Assembly (NCBI GenBank): GCA_031254385.1
Contig: JAIRUO010000074.1
Coordinates: 1-10,023, forward strand
Direction: 5' to 3'
Origin: Treponema sp.
GTDB taxonomy: Bacteria > Spirochaetota > Spirochaetia > Treponematales > Breznakiellaceae
DNA: 10,023 bases
Shown here: positions 1 to 6,782 of the stretch, one piece after another
Layout: each line of letters opens with the position of its first letter
How positions within the stretch are numbered: the first letter of the stretch is position 1
Notes under the pieces: generated by a model
Databases searched by the model: none
What the model was told of the DNA's origin: nothing
What the model saw: the letters and a program-made list of their open reading frames with translations, nothing else
Made by a program: the position numbers and the translations under genes

Positions 1-61
1 CATGGATAATGAAGGTGCCGACTACAGGGCTTGTGCCGCCCTGGGCCCTCTTTTTAGGTAA
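1..61 (+). CDS. C-terminal end of an upstream gene (partial)
   Basis: A reading frame enters from the left edge and stops at TAA 59-61; the last visible residues read MDNEGADYRACAALGPLFR. It is in the same direction as the membrane protein gene that begins 14 bases later, so the two are probably co-transcribed. Only about 20 codons are visible and there is no recognisable domain. The evidence is the open frame and the tight spacing, so both the gene and its function are uncertain. The in-frame ATG at position 2 is more likely an internal methionine than a start, since no ribosome binding site can be judged. Confidence 0.35.
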   Translation, partial: MDNEGADYRACAALGPLFR

Positions 62-75
62 GTGGGTAAACAGCC

Positions 76-849
76 ATGATTGGATTTCTTATTAAGAAGA
101 ACTTTTTTGATATGTGGGACAACCTTTTTCGGGTAGCCCTGGTTAATCTTGGGTTCATAGCTTCTCTCGCCATACCGATTTTTCTGCCTGCGCTGCTGGA
201 AAGCGTGCCTTTAATGGCCCTGGCCGTCCTGTTTATTGGCATACTCTGGTGTTTTGTGTATCTTTCGGCAGCAGCTCTCTGTCTTAAATCTGTATCAGAT
301 TACGGCGGCTTTGGATTTGCAGACTTTTTTGCCAACCTAAAAATTGGCTGGCCTTTGGGAATAGTCGCCGGCGTTATAGTATTCCTCTGTTACCTTCTGG
401 TAACTGTTGTTATTCGCTTTTACTTGCAAATGAATTCATTGTTCGGCCTTCTTCTTGCGGCGATTATTTTCTGGACCCTTGTGGTGGGGATCCTTTCGTT
501 GCAGTTTTTGTTTACAGTTCGCGCACGGCTTGATAAAAAAATTACAAAAGTCATAAGAAAGTGCTTTGTGATCTTTTTTGATAATCCGGGCTTCTGTATT
601 TTTATGTTTTTTAGCAATATTATTACGCTGGTAATTTCCATATTTCTGGCCTTCCTGTTTCCCGGACCCGCTGGCATTCTTCTTTTTATTGATGAAGGAT
701 TGCGCCTTAGGCTGCTAAAATATGATTATCTCGAAGCCAACCCCGAAGCAAACCGTAAAAAAATTCCCTGGGACGCCCTTCTTATTGACGAAAGGGAAAG
801 AACCGGCACCAGGAGCTTCAAAAGTTTTATTTTCCCCTGGAAGGATTAA
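76..849 (+). CDS. Polytopic inner-membrane protein, possibly YesL/DUF624-like
   Basis: This encodes a 257-residue integral membrane protein. Hydrophobic segments lie at about residues 17-40, 45-70, 93-116, 120-147 and 172-205, giving five or six membrane spans. The C-terminal tail (about 210-257) is hydrophilic and charged (motifs IPWDALL, DERERTGTRSF, FPWKD) and is probably cytoplasmic. An amphipathic stretch near residues 78-90 (FADFFANLKIGW) and a proline-rich loop after the first span (IPIFLPALL) recall the YesL/DUF624 family, whose members often sit beside sugar ABC transporter genes, but that match is from memory of family style and is weak. The ATG at 76 is the first start after the upstream stop. 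Only a poor Shine-Dalgarno (AGTGGG) precedes it, so translation may be coupled to the upstream gene. No catalytic motif is visible and the function is unknown. The gene converges with rpsU. Confidence 0.82.
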   Translation: MIGFLIKKNFFDMWDNLFRVALVNLGFIASLAIPIFLPALLESVPLMALAVLFIGILWCFVYLSAAALCLKSVSDYGGFGFADFFANLKIGWPLGIVAGVIVFLCYLLVTVVIRFYLQMNSLFGLLLAAIIFWTLVVGILSLQFLFTVRARLDKKITKVIRKCFVIFFDNPGFCIFMFFSNIITLVISIFLAFLFPGPAGILLFIDEGLRLRLLKYDYLEANPEANRKKIPWDALLIDERERTGTRSFKSFIFPWKD

Positions 850-867
850 ATTTATCCCTAAATTAGT

Positions 868-989
868 TCACACAAAGGCACGAAGGGGGGAAGGCACAAA
901 GAGGAGAAGGATTTAAGATTGAGGTTTTCCCTTTTCTCCCCCTCTTCCCTTTGTGCCGCGAACCAGAGGTTCGATGTGCCTTTGTGTGA
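868..989. repeat. Palindromic intergenic element with CACAAAGGCAC arms
   Basis: This fills most of the 149-base gap between two convergent genes. The outer arms are a perfect 14-base inverted repeat: TCACACAAAGGCAC at 868-881 and its complement at 976-989. Nested inside is a second perfect 9-base pair (GGCACAAAG at 893-901 against CTTTGTGCC at 949-957), flanked by imperfectly complementary purine-rich (902-910) and pyrimidine-rich (931-948) tracts. On the right side there is also a compact 6-base stem with a three-base loop (CGAACC 959-964, GGTTCG 968-973). Both arms reuse the same module, CACAAAGGCAC then GGCACAAAG then a purine tract, so the element resembles two inverted copies of one repeat. 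No coding frame is convincing here. It could be a small dispersed repeat, a bidirectional terminator, or both. Confidence 0.7.
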
Positions 990-995
990 GTTTTT
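868..995 (+). terminator. Possible terminator of the membrane protein gene
   Basis: The right arm of the palindrome (to 989) is followed by G and five T residues (991-995), so an RNA from the + strand could end as a hairpin plus short U-tract. The stem is long and interrupted, unlike a compact intrinsic terminator, and the U-tract is short. In the opposite direction, for rpsU transcripts, the hairpin is followed by AACTAATTT, which is a poorer U-tract. Termination in either direction is inferred from position between convergent genes. Confidence 0.35.
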
Positions 996-998
996 CGA

Positions 999-1202
999 CT
1001 AGTAGTCACTCTTGCCCTTTCGGGACTTCTTCATCAGCTTGCGTGAAATGGCCTTCTTTTTTCGATTAAGGATTGTGGAAGGCTTTTCATAATATTCACG
1101 TTTCTTGAATTCACGGATAATGCCTTCTTTTTCCACCATCCGTTTAAATCGTTTAATGGCTTTTTCCAGCATCTCGTTGTCATCCACGATGATATGAGCC
1201 AA
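999..1202 (-). CDS. rpsU: Ribosomal protein bS21
   Basis: This is a 67-residue small-subunit ribosomal protein that sits near the anti-Shine-Dalgarno region of 16S rRNA and helps recognition of mRNA starts. The sequence is typical throughout: the N-terminal AHIIVDDNE strand, the central basic helix ([17 protein letters not shown]), the [13 protein letters not shown] segment and a lysine/arginine-rich tail. The start is TTG, not ATG (1202-1200). It is supported by a strong Shine-Dalgarno, GGAGGTGA, six bases upstream, and by the family's usual N-terminus at exactly this residue. It lies 29 bases after the M23 peptidase stop and appears to be the last gene of the minus-strand operon, since the palindrome begins 10 bases after its stop. 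In many bacteria rpsU is instead linked to dnaG-rpoD. Confidence 0.95.
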   Translation of the reverse strand: MAHIIVDDNEMLEKAIKRFKRMVEKEGIIREFKKREYYEKPSTILNRKKKAISRKLMKKSRKGKSDY

Positions 1203-1208
1203 ATGTAT

Positions 1209-1216
1209 TCACCTCC
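1209..1216 (-). promoter_or_regulatory. Strong Shine-Dalgarno for rpsU
   Basis: The minus strand reads GGAGGTGA inside the longer purine run GAAGGGAGGTGA, six bases before the TTG start. It is the strongest ribosome binding site in the window and fixes the start at TTG, because no in-frame ATG lies nearby. A strong site with a weak start codon suggests translation tuned independently of the genes upstream. Confidence 0.85.
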
Positions 1217-1231
1217 CTTCCTTAAAAGGTA

Positions 1232-2395
1232 TTAATTGTATTTAATAAGATTGCGCAAAATTTCATCTTTGTCAAGAACCGGCCTGGACACAAAGGCATC
1301 GGGGTCCGCGTTTTCTCCTGCCACTCTGATCTCCCAGTGCAGGTGAGGGCCGGTTGACAGTCCTGTGGAACCGGAAAGTCCAAGCAGTTGTCCTGCCCGA
1401 ACCATGCTTCCTTCTTCCGCGATAATACTGTCAAGATGATAATAAAGGGAATAGACGCCCGGCAGATGTTCCAAAATTACCGAATTTCCGGTTGAAATGC
1501 GGGAAACCGCCAGTATTACCCGGCCTGCGGCGCAGGCCCAGACTTCCGTACCTGTGGGGACTCCGTAATCTACCCCTGCGTGAATAGATGTTTCTGTTGA
1601 GCCGTCCACATACGCATATACCCTGCGATCCCCATAAAAACTCGTGCGCCTGGTAGATGTTACTGGCGGGATAAAATAGCCTCCGTAATAAAAATCTGTT
1701 CCGGTACGGGAGAGTATGGCCCAGAGTATTTCGGATTCTCTGTCCCTTTGGGGATTGGGCGCGACCCGTATCTCGGTATTCCGTTGGTCCAGCTCGATTA
1801 CTTCGGCAACAAAATCCCTTGGCTCCACAATAAGCAGAATATCCTGAATGATCCGGCCTCCGGCCTCAATACGGACAGTAAACACGCCGCTTGCCACGGT
1901 AGAAGGAACTGCAAGAAACGCAGCCTTTAGTTCCTGCCCTTCCGGAGTGTAGGTAAAACTGACAAGCGGCGCCCTACCCACACGTGTTCCCCTTGGGTTC
2001 AATAGAACCGCCTGAAAGTCCCTGCTTCCCGGCCCAGAAAATTCGTCGGTGTAGGCAACGGTTATCGGCTCTCCCGGTCTTACCCTGGCAGGGATCACCG
2101 CGAATCTGGGGCCGCTCTCCGGCACCGGCAGTTCCGGCGGAACGGAAACCTGTACCGGATCTTCGGTATCCTGATCCTGATTCATCCACGGATTGTTTAT
2201 TCGGGGAAGCTCCGGCATTTGTCTTGGTGGTGCAGGCTGAAGGGGCGACAATTGGGCAGGACCATTAGCTGATGGACTATCCGGCTCTCTGGCAGGCTCC
2301 GCGAACAACGGAACAGACAAGAACAACCCAAACATCAGGGCCAGAAAAAATCCCGACAGACTTCTTAAAGATCCGACATTATTATTCATATTCAT
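1232..2395 (-). CDS. Secreted M23 family peptidase (LytM-like)
   Basis: This is a 387-residue exported zinc metallopeptidase, presumably cutting peptidoglycan cross-bridges or serving as a cell-wall hydrolase activator. The N-terminus has a signal peptide (hydrophobic about 13-31, probable cut after the LFA near residue 32), followed by a proline-rich low-complexity stretch (about 33-95). A beta-rich, Ig-like region follows (about 97-192, with PARVRPGEPITV and GVFTVRIEAGG). The C-terminal peptidase domain (about 255-365) keeps all the expected residues: HAGVD gives H272 and D276, H320 lies in the YYH motif, and HLH gives H351 and H353. By LytM analogy H272, D276 and H353 bind zinc, so the enzyme should be active. 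The ATG at 2395 has GGAG five bases upstream; a second ATG two codons on is possible. The gap to recJ upstream is 19 bases. The precise substrate cannot be told. Confidence 0.92.
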   Translation of the reverse strand: MNMNNNVGSLRSLSGFFLALMFGLFLSVPLFAEPAREPDSPSANGPAQLSPLQPAPPRQMPELPRINNPWMNQDQDTEDPVQVSVPPELPVPESGPRFAVIPARVRPGEPITVAYTDEFSGPGSRDFQAVLLNPRGTRVGRAPLVSFTYTPEGQELKAAFLAVPSTVASGVFTVRIEAGGRIIQDILLIVEPRDFVAEVIELDQRNTEIRVAPNPQRDRESEILWAILSRTGTDFYYGGYFIPPVTSTRRTSFYGDRRVYAYVDGSTETSIHAGVDYGVPTGTEVWACAAGRVILAVSRISTGNSVILEHLPGVYSLYYHLDSIIAEEGSMVRAGQLLGLSGSTGLSTGPHLHWEIRVAGENADPDAFVSRPVLDKDEILRNLIKYN

Positions 2396-2414
2396 AAATA
2401 CTCCACAAACTCCG

Positions 2415-4565
2415 CTAACTCCGCTTTAAATCAGCCACTATAAGCTGCGGCGTCTCTTTGCCATTATACAAGTTTCTGTTTATGCGAAAACACAGATCCA
2501 CCTTATCATTCATATCAAATTCGTGTTTGACCTTGTCGGCTGCCTGCCAGTAAACTGCAGGCCATTTATGTTTTCCCATATCCAAAACCAGTTTGACATG
2601 TTTAGCTTCTGACTTCCCCATCAGGTTTATGGATTCCACCCTTGCGCCACGGGAAAGAAAATTCAATGCCTCATTTCCTTCGCCGTAAGGTTCAAAACGG
2701 TCTACTACATTCAAAATATCGGGATTCATAAAACTTAAAGGAAGCTCGGCATCAACGGTTATGCTTTCTTCATCCCCTATAGCCTCAAGTTCCATATTTT
2801 GTGCTGATGTTTTAAGGCGTTCCAAAAAAATAGGCCAATTGCCTTTTTCCATGCTAAAACCGGCGGCAAAATTATGGCCGCCCCAGTCCAAAAAAAGATC
2901 CGCGCAAGGCTCCAAAAGAAAGCGCAGATCATACCCACGAACAGAACGAAGCGAACCGGTAAATATTTCTTCGCCACACGATACGGCCATTGAAGGAACC
3001 TTGAAACGGCTAATCATCCGGTTTGCCATAATTCCGGTAACTCCCCTGGGAATTCGGTCTCCATAAGCCACAGCCAGATTGCCGGAAAACGATGCCAGGC
3101 TTTCTACGGCCAGAGGTTCAACCAAAGACCAGATTTCTAGCCCGAGTTTTTTTCTTTCTTCGTTCATGGCGATAAGTTCCGATGCCAGGCTGTCCCGTTT
3201 ATTCGGATCTTTTTCCAATAGCAGGGACGCAGCCTTGCCGGGATTTCCCATGCGACCGGCCGAATTTATGGCTGGCGTTAGCTGCCATGACAATTCTGAA
3301 GCGCTTATTTTCTTGCCTGCCAGATCCAGCTTGAAGAGCATGTCAGAAAGGCCCGGCCTTGGATTAAGCATTAGGGATTTTAGCCCCTGCCTTACTATAA
3401 TGCGGTTTTCATCTTTTAAGGGCATTATATCCGCAATGGTTCCCAGGCAGGCAAGCTGGAGATCGATGCTGTCCTCGGCACCAGAAATTTTTTCCTTCTT
3501 CATGATGAATGAAGAAAAAAGGCTTACAAAAACATCAAGCTCTGTGGCTTCCCTGTTAAAATATTTTGCGATTTTTGATAATTCCCTTATTCTAAGAAGG
3601 CTCTTACCGGCTGCCGTGGGGATCTCTTTTCCTATTTCTGGCGCAATGTCCATCATATTGATCTCAACGGCAGAACCAAAGAGTTTATTCAGCGAGCGCT
3701 TTTGAAGAGGGGCATCCCATACCAATATCTGCTGGCCTTCCAAAAAAGCCGGAAGCCTTGTATCTCCAATTTTTGCTACGTATTGCTCGTTTCGGAGATC
3801 CAGCGCAATAGTTTCCGTAAGTGTCGCTATGACGGCAAGGTTGCGGAGTTTAGCTATTTCAATTATCCAGGAATCATTTGCAGGGCGGACATTAAGCAGG
3901 CAGACGGGCTGACCATACAACTGGCTCTTCTGAGCGAAACGCAGACTGGATACCAATTTATACGCGACACCGCAACCCGCCAGGTCCCTAAATGGATACT
4001 TGGAAGATTCCAGCTTGGGATTTATTATCGCATACGCGTCTGGAAGCTCATCTTGCGGATTATGATGATCCGTTATAATAACATCAATTCCAAATTCATT
4101 GGCCTTTTTAACTTCAGCCTGATTTGAGATTCCGCAGTCAACCGTTATAATCAATGTGCCGTAAGCTGCGGCAAATTCTTCAACTGCCTCTATAGAAAGG
4201 CCGTAAGGTTCGTCCCCGGAAGGGAGCCGCCATGCAACATCCAGGCCAATGGAATCAAGGTACCCCGAAAGCAGGGCAGTGCCCGTAACCCCGTCAACAT
4301 CCCTGTCCCCAAAGACCAGGACTTTTTCTCCCTCTTCTTTTGCGGCTAGTATTCTATCCACCGCATCTTCCATACCGGGAAGCTCAAACGAATTATGAAG
4401 ATAGCGCGTATCGTCTTCTAAAAAAAAACAGATCTCTTCTGCCTTGGTAATTCCCCGGCGGGCAAGAATGGAAGCGCTGAGCAGATCGCAGTTAAATTTA
4501 GCCGCGATATCTTTTACCAGTTCCTGTGGAATCTCTTTCTTTTCCCATTTCATTCCAGAAGGCAT
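2415..4565 (-). CDS. recJ: Single-strand-specific 5'-3' exonuclease RecJ
   Basis: RecJ resects 5' ends during RecF-pathway recombination and acts in mismatch and base-excision repair. The DHH phosphoesterase core is intact. In numbering from the chosen start there is a motif I variant GDRDVDG (86-92, aspartates 87, 89, 91), TVDCG (D143), DHH (166-168), GCGVAYK (197-203) and GTIADIMPL (D380). Next come NSAGRMG (434-440) and the DHHA1 signature GGHNFAAGF (562-570), followed by a C-terminal OB-like domain. The start chosen is the ATG at 4565, giving 716 residues. Its A is shared with the deoA stop (TGATG) and AAGGA lies nine bases upstream. The longer frame from 4607 has no ribosome site and would overlap deoA by 43 bases; an ATG at 4553 is also possible. 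About 165 residues (205-370) separate GCGVAYK from GTIAD, where typical RecJ has about 40, so there is a large insertion. Confidence 0.95.
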   Translation of the reverse strand: MPSGMKWEKKEIPQELVKDIAAKFNCDLLSASILARRGITKAEEICFFLEDDTRYLHNSFELPGMEDAVDRILAAKEEGEKVLVFGDRDVDGVTGTALLSGYLDSIGLDVAWRLPSGDEPYGLSIEAVEEFAAAYGTLIITVDCGISNQAEVKKANEFGIDVIITDHHNPQDELPDAYAIINPKLESSKYPFRDLAGCGVAYKLVSSLRFAQKSQLYGQPVCLLNVRPANDSWIIEIAKLRNLAVIATLTETIALDLRNEQYVAKIGDTRLPAFLEGQQILVWDAPLQKRSLNKLFGSAVEINMMDIAPEIGKEIPTAAGKSLLRIRELSKIAKYFNREATELDVFVSLFSSFIMKKEKISGAEDSIDLQLACLGTIADIMPLKDENRIIVRQGLKSLMLNPRPGLSDMLFKLDLAGKKISASELSWQLTPAINSAGRMGNPGKAASLLLEKDPNKRDSLASELIAMNEERKKLGLEIWSLVEPLAVESLASFSGNLAVAYGDRIPRGVTGIMANRMISRFKVPSMAVSCGEEIFTGSLRSVRGYDLRFLLEPCADLFLDWGGHNFAAGFSMEKGNWPIFLERLKTSAQNMELEAIGDEESITVDAELPLSFMNPDILNVVDRFEPYGEGNEALNFLSRGARVESINLMGKSEAKHVKLVLDMGKHKWPAVYWQAADKVKHEFDMNDKVDLCFRINRNLYNGKETPQLIVADLKRS

Positions 4566-5869
4566 CAGGACACTTCCTTGAGGATCAGATTCCTTTTGGC
4601 CGGGCATGTATCGGAATATTCTACCGCTTCTTCCAGTTGAGGCAAAGCCGCCTTAAGCCCGGCTTCATCGACGGCCCAGACCTTCATCAATAGATCGCCC
4701 GACGCGACTTTTGCGCCCCTTTTCGCGAAGAACTGTACTCCGGCCGTAGGGCTAACCTTGTCTTCTGTGCGGTTCCGGCCTACTCCAAGCTGAACTGCGG
4801 CGTGTCCGGTTTTCCATGCGTCTATATGCGAAACATAGCCTGATTGCTTTGCACGAATTTCGGCACTAAATGATGATCGGTACTTGCCTCTTAGCTCAAG
4901 GACTTCTTTTGCCTTACCACCCTGGCTTTCTATATTTTTTAAAAAGAGTTCCCTGGGCTTCCCCCCGGCAATGGCATTTTCGCATAACTTTCGGCCTTCA
5001 GCATTGTCTTTTGCCTTGCCCCCCAGAACCGCCATGCGGGCTGCCAGTTCAAGGGTAACTTCCATTAAATCTTCAGGGCCCTGCCCCTCAAGGCAGTCAA
5101 GGCTTTCTTCTATCTCAAGGAAGTTGCCTACCATATTCCCCAAAGGCTCGTTCATGTCCGTAAGCAGACTGATTACCTTAAGCCCCAGAACCGCGCCTGT
5201 ATCCACAAGGGATAGGGCAAGAGCCTCTCCCTCTAAAGGGTCTTTCATAAAAGCGCCGGAACCGAATTTAACATCCAGTACCAGTCCCTCTGTCCCTTCT
5301 GCTTTTTTCTTTGAAAGGATGCTGGCGGTAATAAGCGGTATAGATTCCACGGTTGCGCTTACATCACGTAACGCATAGAGCAGGCGATCCGCCGGTACTA
5401 TGTCTGCGGTCTGCCCTGTCATGGCAAAACCATCGGCCTTTATTATCTTTTTGAATTCCTCCGCCTGCAACGAAGTCCGATAACCGGGAATGGATTCAAG
5501 CTTGTCCAGGGTTCCGCCGGTATGGCCTAAGGCCCTGCCTGACATCATGGGATCGCGTATACCAAGGCTTGCGACCAAGGGCGCAAGGATAAGGCTGGTC
5601 TTGTCCCCTACCCCGCCAGTCGAATGTTTATCCACAAAGGGGCCGGGAATATCAGACAGGTCTATGGTTTTTCCCGAATTAAGCATTGTCCTTGTCAGGG
5701 CCGCAGTCTCATTAGCTGTCATGCCCCGGAAGAAAACCGCCATTGCCCAGGCAGAAACCTGATAATCGGGTATCTCCCCTTTCACATAACCGCCGATAAG
5801 GAATTCCAGTTCTTCCGAGGACAGTTCCTTCCCTGCTCGTTTGTTCATGATAATATCAACAGCCCGCAT
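4565..5869 (-). CDS. deoA: Thymidine/pyrimidine-nucleoside phosphorylase
   Basis: This is a 434-residue cytoplasmic enzyme that splits thymidine (and perhaps uridine or deoxyuridine) with phosphate, giving the free base and sugar 1-phosphate for pyrimidine salvage. The phosphate-binding loop DKHSTGGVGDK is at 80-90. The family signature SGRALGHTGGTLDKLE is at 110-125. The substrate residues R168, S183 and K187 in RDVSA...ITASILSKK match E. coli DeoA R171, S186 and K190. The C-terminal PYNP domain (about 335-400) has SGYVSHID, VGRNRTEDKVSP and GDLLMKV. The ATG at 5869 overlaps the recO stop by one base (TGATG), with GGAGG four bases upstream. A TTG one codon earlier is possible but unnecessary. 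The 3' end overlaps recJ in the same way. The family includes thymidine-specific DeoA and broader Pdp enzymes; sequence alone does not separate them here. No other nucleoside catabolism genes are nearby. Confidence 0.93.
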   Translation of the reverse strand: MRAVDIIMNKRAGKELSSEELEFLIGGYVKGEIPDYQVSAWAMAVFFRGMTANETAALTRTMLNSGKTIDLSDIPGPFVDKHSTGGVGDKTSLILAPLVASLGIRDPMMSGRALGHTGGTLDKLESIPGYRTSLQAEEFKKIIKADGFAMTGQTADIVPADRLLYALRDVSATVESIPLITASILSKKKAEGTEGLVLDVKFGSGAFMKDPLEGEALALSLVDTGAVLGLKVISLLTDMNEPLGNMVGNFLEIEESLDCLEGQGPEDLMEVTLELAARMAVLGGKAKDNAEGRKLCENAIAGGKPRELFLKNIESQGGKAKEVLELRGKYRSSFSAEIRAKQSGYVSHIDAWKTGHAAVQLGVGRNRTEDKVSPTAGVQFFAKRGAKVASGDLLMKVWAVDEAGLKAALPQLEEAVEYSDTCPAKRNLILKEVS

Positions 5870-6636
5870 CAAACCTCCAATTCGTCCCAGAGGGACAAGC
5901 GCCTGCCAAGGGCTTCAGCAAGAATATCCAAAACAAGGAACCTGGCCTGCCTGAATGAGGAATTATCCAGATTATACCTTTGAGCTTCAGGGGGCTTCAA
6001 ATTCTGAACTGCCAAAAGCCAGCGCCGCGCACCCAGTCCCAGGATCGTTTCACCCCCGCTGCTTGAACGGTTTTCGCCGCTGCGGCAATTTTCGCAGTAA
6101 AGGTTTCCTTTCGCTAAACTATCCATCCATAATACCCCATCTGGGGACAGTTCACAAGCGCAGGAAGAGCAATAATTCAGATCCGGCCTGACGCCCAAAA
6201 ACCCGGCCCATGCCCACAAGAAATGCAAAAGGAGCCTTTTACAGACCTTTTCACCAGCGTTTTCAAGGGAATCAAGGAAATCCTCCGCTAAATCCAGAGC
6301 CTCTTTCCAGTTTCCGCCGCCTCCGTGAGTAGCCAGGATGGTCTCTGCTACGGCATCCGCTGTCATGGTTCTTTCGTACAATTCCCGCAAGCCTGGCCGC
6401 CATTGTAGCACCTCAAAGTCAGTCAGCTTGCGCGAATCCCTGACCGGGTCGTGGTATATCCATATAGTGCCCTGATTAAAAGCCGCGGCCTGAGAGCGGA
6501 AACGGCTCTTGGGCCCCCCAAAAACCGTGGCCTTCAAAATCCCTTCTTCTCCGGTTAAAAACCAAGCCTCCCTATTGGATTCGCCCGAAGGCCTTACCCT
6601 AAGGCAGAGCGCGGAATATGTCAGACTACGAGACAT
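5869..6636 (-). CDS. recO: DNA repair protein RecO
   Basis: RecO works with RecR and RecF to load RecA on SSB-coated gaps and anneals single strands. The 255-residue length is typical. The N-terminal OB-fold (about 1-80) opens with the family's MSRSLTYSALCLRVRPSGE. A helical middle (about 85-150) includes KRLLLHFLWAWAGFLGVRPDL. A four-cysteine zinc site follows, CSSC at 156-159 and CENC at 181-184, then a helical C-terminus. The start ATG at 6636 fits the family N-terminus, but no Shine-Dalgarno precedes it; the upstream minus-strand sequence is ATACTAACTACC, part of a repeat region. The 3' end shares one base with deoA (TGATG). The gene is the first of the tight recO-deoA-recJ-M23-rpsU series, and its own initiation signals are unclear. 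Confidence 0.91.
   Translation of the reverse strand: MSRSLTYSALCLRVRPSGESNREAWFLTGEEGILKATVFGGPKSRFRSQAAAFNQGTIWIYHDPVRDSRKLTDFEVLQWRPGLRELYERTMTADAVAETILATHGGGGNWKEALDLAEDFLDSLENAGEKVCKRLLLHFLWAWAGFLGVRPDLNYCSSCACELSPDGVLWMDSLAKGNLYCENCRSGENRSSSGGETILGLGARRWLLAVQNLKPPEAQRYNLDNSSFRQARFLVLDILAEALGRRLSLWDELEV
5874..5878 (-). promoter_or_regulatory. Shine-Dalgarno for deoA at the recO-deoA overlap
   Basis: GGAGG on the minus strand lies inside the last codons of recO, four bases before the ATG that shares its A with the recO stop. It decides the deoA start in favour of ATG 5869 over the TTG one codon earlier and suggests termination-reinitiation coupling between the two genes. Confidence 0.7.
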
Positions 6637-6640
6637 GGTA

Positions 6641-6782
6641 GTTAGTATATAGGGGTTAGGATATAGGATATAGGGGTTAGGAGGTTAGGGAAATTGGTTA
6701 GTCCAGCTAGTTGGAACACGTCGAAACAACTAATAACCCTAACTCCCTATCCCCCTAACTCACTATCTCCCTATCCCCTAAT
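6641..6782. repeat. Telomere-like degenerate repeats in inverted orientation
   Basis: The gap between recO and the beta-barrel protein gene is made almost wholly of short degenerate repeats. On the left, ATATAGGGGTTAGG occurs perfectly twice (6647-6660, 6668-6681), separated by ATATAGG and followed by AGGTTAGGG. On the right (6737-6782) are complementary-type units such as CCCTAACTCCCTATCC, CCCTAACTCACTATC and TCCCTATCCCCTAA. The G-rich and C-rich halves can pair imperfectly around a central region of about 46 bases (6691-6736) that is not repetitive. Nothing here codes convincingly. It could be a dispersed repeat, an RNA hairpin that separates the upstream genes from the recO operon, or a G-rich single-strand structure. 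No clear promoter was identified inside it. Confidence 0.75.

Noticed and set aside
850..916. Small + strand frame running past the membrane protein stop into the palindrome.
   Set aside because: It begins inside the membrane protein gene in another frame, has no start signals, and its end is merely repeat sequence.
3079..4127. Two adjoining + strand open frames (208 and 141 codons) opposite recJ.
   Set aside because: They lie antisense to well-conserved recJ motifs, have no ribosome site or recognisable domain, and their composition follows from recJ codon usage.
4565..4607. Longer recJ start at the ATG at 4607, adding 14 residues.
   Set aside because: No ribosome site precedes it, it would overlap deoA by 43 bases, and the added residues are just the deoA end read in another frame. 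The TGATG start at 4565 has AAGGA upstream.
4884..5378. A 164-codon + strand frame opposite deoA.
   Set aside because: It is antisense to conserved phosphorylase sequence, is rich in serine and proline as expected of a shadow frame, and shows no domain.
6683..6736. A sigma-70 promoter for recO within the spacer.
   Set aside because: TTGTTT and several TATA-like boxes occur on the minus strand, but none are paired at about 17 bases convincingly, and the repeats produce TATA-like words by chance.
6641..6782. CRISPR array.
   Set aside because: Units are short, degenerate and adjacent, with no constant-length spacers, and the two halves are in opposite orientation.
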